Assembly (NCBI GenBank): GCA_009746045.1
Contig: RPFO01000819.1
Coordinates: 942,882 to 971,874 of the forward strand
Source: Mesostigma viride
Taxonomy: Eukaryota; Streptophyta; Mesostigmatophyceae; Mesostigmatales; Mesostigmataceae
DNA: 28,993 nucleotides
Direction: 5' to 3'
Shown here: piece after piece, positions 16,075 through 24,003 of the stretch
Layout: each line of letters opens with the position of its first letter
How positions within the stretch are numbered: the first letter of the stretch is position 1
Position numbers and translations under genes: made by a program
Notes under the pieces: model-generated
Database searches by the model: none
The model's input: the letters and a program-made list of their open reading frames with translations, nothing else
Told to the model about the DNA's origin: nothing

Positions 16075-17290
16075 CACCAAGCCACCCATGCATGCAGTCG
16101 CCCACCCATGCAGCCACCTGGCCACCCACCCACACAACTGCTCACACACTCGCGCGCCCGTGCACCCAGACAGCCACCTGTCCTCCCACCCAGTGAGCCA
16201 CCCACCAAGCCAGCCGCGCACGTGCTTACCCAACTAATATAACCATGCGTGCACCTAGGCACCCAACCACCTACCAACCCACTTGGACATCCACCCACCC
16301 ACCAAGGCACCTGCGCAACCCACACACCAACTAGGTAATAAGGAGGCAATTCCCCCATCCAATGAGCCAACCACCCAACCACCCAACCACCTAAACACCC
16401 AGCCAGCTGGCCCCATATGCACCCGTCCGGCCACCCACAGTTGACCCACCCACGCACCTACCCACTCAACCACTCACTGCCCCCACACCCTTATACCCAG
16501 TGACCCACCCACTGACCCACCCACACATGCATTTTCTCAGCCAGCACCCCGACACCTACCTCACCCCAAACCTGCACAGCCCTTCACCCGCGATAGGTGA
16601 GTCGGTCCCAACCATAAACCCATCCACGCATCCATATCTGTGCGCCCACCCGTCCATCTACCCGTCCCTTCGCCCACCCACCCACATCTAGTCATCTACA
16701 CATCCACCAGCCACCAACCACCAATGGCCCACCCACCAACCCACACACACACACACATCCCTAACCAACCAACCGCCAACCAACCCACCACCCTCAAAAC
16801 CGTGCAGTTGTTTCACTCATGCATCCAACAAAACACCCACTTCAAAGTCCCCAAAGCCTATCATCACCCAGCCACCTGGCCATCTGCCAATAACCGACCG
16901 CCCTTGCACTCATCCACCATGACCAGCCAGCCAGCCACCCACCCTCTCCAACTGCCTGTGCTCCCACCTACGCAGCCAGCCATTTACCAAGGCATCCACC
17001 TATAAGCCAGCCACCTGCCATTGAACCCACCCACGCCTAGGCATCCCTTGAAGCATCTATAGCCCAAGCCTCCCACCCAAGGCTCTCTGGGCAATCAAAC
17101 AACCAAACAACCAATCACCCAGCTACACAACCACCTAACCACCTAACCACTCAACAACACAATCACCGAACCAACCAACTACCCAACACCCACACCAGCC
17201 AGGCATGTGCCCGCCTCGCATGCCCTCACCATTGCAACACCCCATACACGCCCCGCTCACCTAGCCAGCCACACACCCAGCCAGTCTCCT
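16075..17290. repeat. Degenerate CCCACC-type tract, strongly strand-biased
   Basis: About 1.2 kb in which the plus strand is mostly C and A: CCACCCACC, CCAACCAACC, AGCCAGCCACC and similar, without a fixed period. The minus strand is rich in TGGGTGGG and could form G-quadruplexes. The long minus-strand Gly/Trp/Val frames (15879-16473) read from this tract are not credible proteins. Confidence 0.8.
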
Positions 17291-19029
17291 GCTCAACTCA
17301 CGCATGAAGGCAACATCAGCCATGCATGGCCTCACCTTGCACCACTTGCATTGCCTGGGTAATTTGCATGAGACAGCTTCCATCTCATTGTCAGCAACTG
17401 AAAAGGCTCTTTCTTCACAGTAATGAATAAGCAACAACGTTGGAAACGCTCTCCCACTCCTCTTTAAAACAGTCTTTAAATCAGAAAGACAAAGGCAAAT
17501 ATCTGGACAAGGTGGCAATAACCACTGCACCATGCTCTTGAGAAAGTATTAACAATCCAGCTTTCTACCCTTTCAGAAGCTGCCTTGCGTTAGCAACGAT
17601 TCTGGGCCCTCTGGCTCGCTCACCTCGCTTAATCTGCGCTTCTTTATGGCAGCCGGGATATGCGAAGCTTAAGCCGAGCGTGTCGTGGCGAGGTCGTCTG
17701 CCCGACTCATCACATCTCGCAACCGCACTGCCGACTAATAAAAACGATGCCCCCCTTTGCCTTTTGTATCTGGCGTCAAAAGAACAATGAACTCGCTTGG
17801 AAAACACTGTCGCAAACAGCTTCCTACAGGCATTATAAGCAATTTTTGCAGCTTTTACCGCACTTACTGCACATCCGGAAGACCATTAGCGGCCTTAGCG
17901 CGGAACCTTGGGCACGCCATATCCCCTGGTGGCTTACTGCCGCAGGCTGGCAGTATAGGAAGGTCGGGCATAGCCTAAAGAGCTGATTATCTGACGACAA
18001 AGATATGCATTGCATGAAGCAAGAAACAGACGGATTTCGCACCCCCATATTTATTCACGTCAATGCCGGACAATTAAAAGCGAAACTCAAAAAACGAAAA
18101 CACTAACGTTTTCGGGAATATTATAACGAACAAGCTGAGCTATCGTGCCGGGATTTTCGTATCCTCATGTGACCAAGACTTTGAGACACGTACCACCGAG
18201 AAATCCGGTTTTCGCGAAAAACTGGTCCGCTGTGAAAAAAATTTTTGTCCCGTTCAATGCCCGCGTCGCAATCACAGCGTCTATAAGTCCAAAATTATTC
18301 CATGGATTAACCGTGATGTAAGCTTCGTTTTGACACCTCGAGCGGCTGCAATGACGCAAGTTTCAGAACGCTAGCTCATGCTCGACCGCCATGGGTGTTT
18401 TCGTCGTTTTCGCCTCTCGCGTGGCGGGAAAAATCTAGATCTCGGACGAATTCCGGACAATAATTTATGTAAAAATTTGGCGGGGCTCGCGGTGTTGCGA
18501 TTGTCTCATAGGCCCTGGCGCGCTACAGCACGCCTACCTATCAATTGACCATCAAGTCCTGCTGTACAAGTCCTGTCAACGTCCTGCGGACTATCATAGT
18601 GACACTTGTACATCGTACGCGCCCACAGTGGCGCGCCGGGTACTGTCGGCACAGCCTAGGAAACGTCATAACTTTTACGTTCCTTAACCAAATGAGGCGT
18701 TCAAGGTGCCGTTGGAAAGAGCGTAACAATCTCTATCCATCTACCGTAAATTCTTTACGTTAACTGGACTAGAGAGAGAAAGGGACCGGCGGTGCGCCGG
18801 TACTAGTGCCTACTGGCAACCGTGCCCGCCCTTGATTGAGGGGGGCGCGGCGCCTTGAGACATGTGCTTTGTTTTCCATTTTCACACCGTACTTAGAGTG
18901 GTGTGGTGAACGCAGGGAGGTCTTTTTGCAGCTAAATTACACATGATACATGGGTTGCCACTGCTCAGCAGTGCTTGGGAACACTGGACGTGTAAACCGG
19001 GGTTCACGAGGAGCTAGATAACCTATGCA
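17291..19029. other. No gene recognised
   Basis: Unique-looking sequence with short frames only. A 108-codon plus frame at 17660-17986 has no recognisable domain. A GC-rich stretch at 18480-18860 holds repeated GGCGCGCC/GTGCGCCGGT motifs. I cannot assign an element. Confidence 0.4.
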
Positions 19030-19449
19030 TTATACCCTAATGAACAACGCCAAATGAAATGGAAAGATGAAAAAAGCAAAAGAAGTAAGATGGCTATGCT
19101 TCCATGCAAGCAGGTCCTGGGCATCTCCCTGTTTCTTGTACGTATGCATGAGGAGCACACAAGAAGAAGGCTGACTTTGGCGAGCAAAACAAGAAATAGT
19201 GGCTAGATCTGGCCAGAAAACCACTTGTTTCGAGATGTTTTTAGCAAGAAAAACCATTGCGTTATCAAGCTTATCATATTTACAAACAATGCCAAGCACT
19301 ACGTCACTGCTTTCGATGAAGCATAAGCTAATAGCAGACAAATCTGGTCCAAAATCTGTGCACATGTCGTAGTGGTATTCCCCAACCATCACGAGCCAAT
19401 AATACGTAGAGGCAGTAAAGCAACCGAAAGACAAGCAGAAAACCTCCAT
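19030..19449 (-). CDS. Possible small protein or exon, 139 residues
   Basis: An ATG-started frame (MEVFCLSFGCFTASTYYWLV) of mixed composition (SSDVVLGIVCKYDKLDNAMV, HTYKKQGDAQDLLAW) that is less repetitive than neighbouring frames. No domain, signal or splice sites are recognised and no poly(A) signal was found. It could be an exon of an unseen gene or chance. Confidence 0.2.
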   Translation of the reverse strand: MEVFCLSFGCFTASTYYWLVMVGEYHYDMCTDFGPDLSAISLCFIESSDVVLGIVCKYDKLDNAMVFLAKNISKQVVFWPDLATISCFARQSQPSSCVLLMHTYKKQGDAQDLLAWKHSHLTSFAFFIFPFHLALFIRV

Positions 19450-20149
19450 TACAGGTCTAGGATTATTTTACAATCCACCCAACAACTTGATACATGCAGT
19501 ACAATGAACACGTGAACAGGATAGCACGGACCAGATCAAAACCGCATATTACCTTTCTTGACGGAGCCAGCATGCCCACCTGATGGACGTAGCTGCGAGC
19601 CTTTCCTGGCCGTCGTCGCTTATAAATCATGTAAGGAATAATGTGAAACATCTATCCGCGTTCAAATGTAGGGGCATTTCCCGCCTATCAACAGTTAGCA
19701 CATGCACGGTCGCCACCTGGTTGCTGAAACGAGGTTGCCGCATCGAGCAGAAGGTCGAGACATATCTGCGCACATCCAAACGTTGCCTGGCCAAGGATAT
19801 AAGCTTTTCAAGACCTATAACTAAGGATCATGCCTACAGATTGAAAATGTAAAGCGGCCATGCTCTCGTACCAGTCAGTTTTCTGTATGACTTATATTAA
19901 TATTCCGTGCATGGCTGCCCGAGAGGCAAGGGCAGAGACCTAAACAGCATGGAGGGTTGCCAACTTGGGTTGCCAACTTGCCATGCTACAGTGTAGCTTG
20001 CTTGTAAGATCCTTGTGTCTCACGGTCGCCAAGTGTCAACCAGTGGATGGTTTCCGTAGTGTTTCTAAGTTCCCTTGCATTCCCGCCTTGGTTCCCGCAC
20101 GAAAAATTTGGCTGCCAGACCTCGGATGAGCGCGAAAACCCCATTATAC
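19450..20149. other. No gene recognised
   Basis: Only short frames. GGGTTGCCAACTTG is directly repeated at about 19953-19981. Confidence 0.4.
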
Positions 20150-20266
20150 GCGCGCTTATACGTGTTATTCGCCGTATCATACGTAAAAATACGCAAATCG
20201 TATAGAACGGATAAAAATTATACGCTCGACCTTGTATAACGCGTATTATACCGTATATTATACCGT
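20150..20266. repeat. AT-rich TATACG-type simple repeat
   Basis: TATACG/CGTATA motifs recur about ten times, and CCGTATATTATA is tandemly repeated just before the LINE tail (20251-20270). Confidence 0.6.
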
Positions 20267-20290
20267 ATATTAATTAATTAATTAATTAAT
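20267..20290 (-). repeat. LINE 3' tail, (TTAA)n
   Basis: About five and a half units of ATTA/TTAA end the LINE. Simple-repeat tails in place of poly(A) are known in several LINE clades. Confidence 0.7.
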
Positions 20291-20293
20291 AGA

Positions 20294-20312
20294 CACGTGA
20301 CTGCGTCACGTG
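20294..20312 (-). ncRNA. LINE 3'-end stem-loop
   Basis: CACGTGAC (20294-20301) and GTCACGTG (20305-20312) form a perfect 8-bp stem with a 3-base loop immediately before the tail. In LINEs with stringent 3' recognition such hairpins are bound by the element's RT. Confidence 0.65.
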
Positions 20313-20474
20313 AGCATAAGCCCTCAGTGGGAGCGGAACATGGGATGGAATGGATGGTATAAGCTATCTAGGTCCTAGTTACAGGGGTGTGGGCACCGCG
20401 GCCCGAATCGCTATGAATGCCATACTTGGTCACACGCGGAGCCCCCACAGGCTTGGGGGTGGTCTCCTTCATCA

Positions 20475-22256
20475 CTACTTGCCATCTATCCTTGCGCACC
20501 ATCTGCCTCCATATATTACAGACAAACCAGGAGGCTGCCCGGGGGTGAGCCCGTCACGTCTAGTGTAGCACATGTCCATGCCGAGTCTATCACGAAAAGT
20601 CCACGGGTGGCGGCCCTGCCGCGCGCGGCCGGGGGCACGCCAGGTGAGGACATATCGCCCAGGCTGGGCGGGCTTGGTGCCAGCTAGTCTATCTGATGTA
20701 TCTACCTGATCTGTGCGGGCCAGGTGCCCGGCTAGGCCCAGGCGCCTGTGCCTAATAATGTGGGAAACATAGGGCAAATCAGCGTACAAATCCTCATTAC
20801 TAATGTGCAAACCAAAGGGGATGTTAAGGGCCTTGCGCAGCATCTTGGTGACGGCGCCGTCGAGTCGTTGCTCCAGCTCCTGCATCAGTGTCCACGTCTC
20901 GGCGCCGTAGGTCAGGATCGTCAGAATGACGACCTTGAAGAGGTCACGCTTGACGATCCGGGGTAGGGCGGGGTTGCTCCACCAGCGGCGGTGGTCATGG
21001 AGGTGCGCCCACGCCATGCCGATCCGTGTCGTCATCATGTCGTCCTCGCAGTCCGGAAGCCAACTGCCGAGCAGCTTGAAGCGGCCTGAAGGAGGGTAGT
21101 TGACCTCGGCATCGTCTAAGAGGCGGAGTGTGGGTGGGGGCCCTGCCATGCCGAGGGCCAGGGCCTCCGTTTTGGGGCTGATTTCTAGACCAACCGCCCG
21201 AGCCTCGAGCGCCAGGCAGTCCAGCCAAAGTTGGGCAGACTCCGGCTTCTCGATGAGCGTGATGTCGTCGGCATAAATGAGGTCAGCTAGTAAATTCTGC
21301 TTGTTAGTCGGCCCCCCTTCCCCAAGCTCGTTCGTGATCGCTAGGCCAGGGGCACGGCCTGCAATGCTAGCAAAGCGAGCACGTGCCTGGCGCATAACAT
21401 AATCCACTACAATAATAAACAGGTACGGCGACAGGACGCAACCCTGCCAGACGCCGGTCTGCAGTGGGCATGGTGGGGTAATGCCGTGTTGAGTGCGCAC
21501 CGAAGTGGTCGACCCCTCATACAGCGTGCGGATGACGGTAATCAGGGGAGTGGGGACGCGAGCGCGAGCAAGTACAGCCCATAGAGCGTCCCAGAGGACA
21601 GAATCAAAAGCCTTGATGAAGTCGACGAAGATCAAGATTGCGGGAAACTCACCAGGTTGCAGGAGAGCGATTTCCTCGAAGAGGCGAAGCGCGACGAAGA
21701 TGGCCATGACGGTGTTGCGCCCAGGACGGAAGCCCATTTGACTTTCCCCAAGGTGACAGTCGAGAGCAGAACGAAGGCGGTTGAGGATCATGCGCATGAA
21801 CAACTTAAGTGCGGCGCTCTGGATGCACACTCCTCTGTAGTTGGCGGGGTCGTCAGGGGAACCTTTGTTTTTGTACAGCATAATACGGTAGCTGTGCTGC
21901 CACTCAGGAATCGGCGGCGCGTCGGCAAGCAGGATCCGGTTGCAGACGTCAAGCAGGAACCCCGTGAGCGCCGTCAGCTTAATCACCGGGGCTGGGAGCT
22001 GGTCAGGTCCAACGGCAGCATAGAAGCGGAGTTGCTTGGCGGCGGTGCTCAGCTCGAGCTCGGTGAACGGCGGGAGCTCGTTGGGGTGGGCCAGGGGTTC
22101 CGTCAGGGCTGGGTACGTGTAGTCCTGCTCAGCGGCGGGCGGCGTGGGCGGCGCAGGGACGTCCGCCGGTGCTACTGCCAGGCGTGCGGCCGCCAGAGGG
22201 CCAAGCGGCGGAGGCGGCGGGGGGCGCCGAGCAGCCGGGACTGGGAGGAATACCAC
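20475..22256 (-). CDS. LINE ORF2, reverse transcriptase part
   Basis: A 593-codon frame holding the whole RT: YKNKGSPDDPANYRGVCIQS (fingers), GFRPGRNT, FVDFIKAFDSV (about residue 207; first catalytic Asp), GVWQGCVLSPYLF (QGxxLSP motif), and IYADDITLIE (YADD at 21264-21275, catalytic pair). The thumb-like LTYGAETWTL and RRLGLAGHLA follow, as in many LINEs. The ORF ends in a Cys-poor tail; no C-terminal zinc knuckle or RNase H is seen. Its upstream frame (from about 22256 to 22190) is Pro-rich and out of register with the preceding block, so one frameshift lies near 22190-22256. All RT catalytic residues are intact. Confidence 0.85.
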   Translation of the reverse strand: MVFLPVPAARRPPPPPPLGPLAAARLAVAPADVPAPPTPPAAEQDYTYPALTEPLAHPNELPPFTELELSTAAKQLRFYAAVGPDQLPAPVIKLTALTGFLLDVCNRILLADAPPIPEWQHSYRIMLYKNKGSPDDPANYRGVCIQSAALKLFMRMILNRLRSALDCHLGESQMGFRPGRNTVMAIFVALRLFEEIALLQPGEFPAILIFVDFIKAFDSVLWDALWAVLARARVPTPLITVIRTLYEGSTTSVRTQHGITPPCPLQTGVWQGCVLSPYLFIIVVDYVMRQARARFASIAGRAPGLAITNELGEGGPTNKQNLLADLIYADDITLIEKPESAQLWLDCLALEARAVGLEISPKTEALALGMAGPPPTLRLLDDAEVNYPPSGRFKLLGSWLPDCEDDMMTTRIGMAWAHLHDHRRWWSNPALPRIVKRDLFKVVILTILTYGAETWTLMQELEQRLDGAVTKMLRKALNIPFGLHISNEDLYADLPYVSHIIRHRRLGLAGHLARTDQVDTSDRLAGTKPAQPGRYVLTWRAPGRARQGRHPWTFRDRLGMDMCYTRRDGLTPGQPPGLSVIYGGRWCARIDGK

Positions 22257-23002
22257 TGGTCGAGCTGCTGCTGCGGTGAGCCAGAGAGCGTCCGCGGCGC
22301 CGGCTGCGCGCCGCCGGCGGGCCGTTGGGCGTGACGCAGGCGGGTCCAGGCGTACTTGCCGTGCTGGTCCTTGAGGTGGGCGAAGTACTCGCGGACATGA
22401 AGGTCCTCCTGCTCCTTGGTCACCTGCCGGATGGCCGAGTGGTAATCGGCTTTGAGGCGGGCGTAGCGGGCGGGGTCGCGGTTGTCGCGCAGGGCTTGCC
22501 GGGCCTGGATGACGGCGGGGAGCCGGTGCAGGCTGGTGAAGCGGGGCGGGCGGCGGGGGGGCAGTAGGGCCCCGGCCGCGGGCAGCTTGTCAGCGAGGTG
22601 CCGAAGGGCCGATGCCGGGCCGGCAGCGAACAGCTGGGCGTGGCTGGCCGGGATGTCCAGCGCGTCGACGAACGCCTCTGCGGCGCGCTTGTGGGCGCGT
22701 TTTTCAGGGAAGTCCTCCAGAGCGTCGTCAGATTTCTCGAGCAACTGAAGTGTGCGCAAATCAGGTGGTGCCACGTGCTTACGAAAGGGCGAGGGGAATC
22801 GCAGGCGGATGCGGGCGGTGACGATGCGATGATCGGAGCGCACCAGGGGGATCACATGCGAGCGAGCAGCTAGTACAGATCCTTGATGACGCTTGCGCAT
22901 TACAACATAGTCAATGCAGCGTTCAGTGCCAGTTGGCGAGGTGTGTGTGACCAAAGCATCTGGACTATGTGGAAAGCGGTGTTGGCAGTGACCAAATCGC
23001 AT
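22172..23002 (-). CDS. LINE ORF2, middle part (endonuclease end to RT)
   Basis: This frame continues the endonuclease after a frameshift: TSPTGTERCIDYVVMRKRHQ carries the conserved Asp, and LVRSDHRIV the SDH motif that ends APE-type endonucleases. The linker that follows is Arg/Ala-rich. It stops at about 22172, just past the second frameshift that leads into the RT frame. Confidence 0.75.
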   Translation of the reverse strand: MRFGHCQHRFPHSPDALVTHTSPTGTERCIDYVVMRKRHQGSVLAARSHVIPLVRSDHRIVTARIRLRFPSPFRKHVAPPDLRTLQLLEKSDDALEDFPEKRAHKRAAEAFVDALDIPASHAQLFAAGPASALRHLADKLPAAGALLPPRRPPRFTSLHRLPAVIQARQALRDNRDPARYARLKADYHSAIRQVTKEQEDLHVREYFAHLKDQHGKYAWTRLRHAQRPAGGAQPAPRTLSGSPQQQLDQWYSSQSRLLGAPRRLRRLALWRPHAWQ

Positions 23003-24003
23003 GTCGTAAGCAAATCAGCAAAAAGTTCGGTGTTGGCATTGGAGACCGTACCGTTGGGGGCGTGCTGACATCCGCCAGTACCCGGTGGTAGCGTGGCGTT
23101 GGCGTCCAGCAGCAGAGCGAGGTAGTTGCGACCAGGGATGCCGTTCGCCAGGTTCTCCAGCGCTGCAAAGAAGTCCTTGCGGTCTTGTTCTGGGTGGCCG
23201 GAGTGGGGTGCGTAACCAACGCCCACCGTCAGGGCGTAGGTCGAGTGGCCCTCCATCGAATGAAAAGTGGCCACGAGGAGCCGAGCGTTGACCAGCTGGG
23301 GTTCGCCCATGTGGCGTACGGCGAGCGGGGAGCAGAGGAGACCGACGCCCCCGTTCCCGGTGCCGTCGCCGCCTCCGTAGTAGAACCGCCAGCCGTCGAT
23401 GTCGTCAGCAACAAGGGCAGTTGATCCGCGGGCCGATGCAGTGCGCCTGTGTTCTTGGATTCCCAGGATGGCGATATTATTGTCGATGCAGAAACCAATA
23501 AGATTGGAGACTCGATGGCACTGACAGTCGTCACTGCGCAGGCAGTGACAGCGGTCAGCGTCGGGCTGGAGCGTGCGGGCGTTGAAGGTGGCGATGACCA
23601 AGGGCGCGCGTTGACCGAAAAGGGGGGTGCAGGCGGGGGTGGGGGCGGAGATGGAGCAGGGTGGTGATGGGGGTGGGGGTGGAGGTGGTGGGGTAGGGGG
23701 GGCGGGTTGGGGACTTATGCTTTCAATCACCATTTCGATTCTTCCTGCCAACGCGTCGAGGCGACGCCGACGGTTGGCTCGGGTGGCCAGGTAGAATGAG
23801 TTTGCGTCTGCACGCATAAGAAATGCGTGCAGTCTGAGGAGGTTTCGGAGGCGGCCGCGCGAGGCGGGGCGAACCTGGCTCACTGCCGACCCGTTGCTCT
23901 CTCTCCGACAGCCCGAGGGCTGCGAAGGCAAAGGGGCGGGAAGGGGAGTTAGGCAGATCCCACTGCTAGAGCCGCGGAGCCGCGGGGCCGCGAGCGTCGT
24001 CAT
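22900..24003 (-). CDS. LINE ORF2, N-terminal part with APE-type endonuclease
   Basis: The ATG at 24003 overlaps the TGA of ORF1 (ATGA). After about 120 residues of basic and Pro-rich sequence (a run of Pro at 105-117) comes the endonuclease: LVIATFNARTL (Asn, about residue 138), ILGIQEHRR (catalytic Glu, about 183), GNGGVGLLCS, VGVGYAPHSG and LALLLDANATLPP (Asp/Asn pair). The frame is lost near 22963-22975, after NTAFH; the SDH motif continues in the next frame. A single small indel explains this. Confidence 0.8.
   Translation of the reverse strand: MTTLAAPRLRGSSSGICLTPLPAPLPSQPSGCRRESNGSAVSQVRPASRGRLRNLLRLHAFLMRADANSFYLATRANRRRRLDALAGRIEMVIESISPQPAPPTPPPPPPPPSPPCSISAPTPACTPLFGQRAPLVIATFNARTLQPDADRCHCLRSDDCQCHRVSNLIGFCIDNNIAILGIQEHRRTASARGSTALVADDIDGWRFYYGGGDGTGNGGVGLLCSPLAVRHMGEPQLVNARLLVATFHSMEGHSTYALTVGVGYAPHSGHPEQDRKDFFAALENLANGIPGRNYLALLLDANATLPPGTGGCQHAPNGTVSNANTELFADLLTTCDLVTANTAFHIVQMLWSHTPRQLALNAALTML

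Noticed and set aside
15879-16473. 192-codon Gly/Trp/Val-rich minus frame
   Set aside because: Reading of the C/A-rich degenerate tract.
13941-18780. Possible LTR pair from TATCAATTG-containing segments near 14250 and 18539
   Set aside because: Similarity is limited to a short motif and does not extend on either side.
21493-22374. Plus-strand frames over the LINE ORF2
   Set aside because: Antisense shadows of the GC-rich reverse transcriptase ORF.
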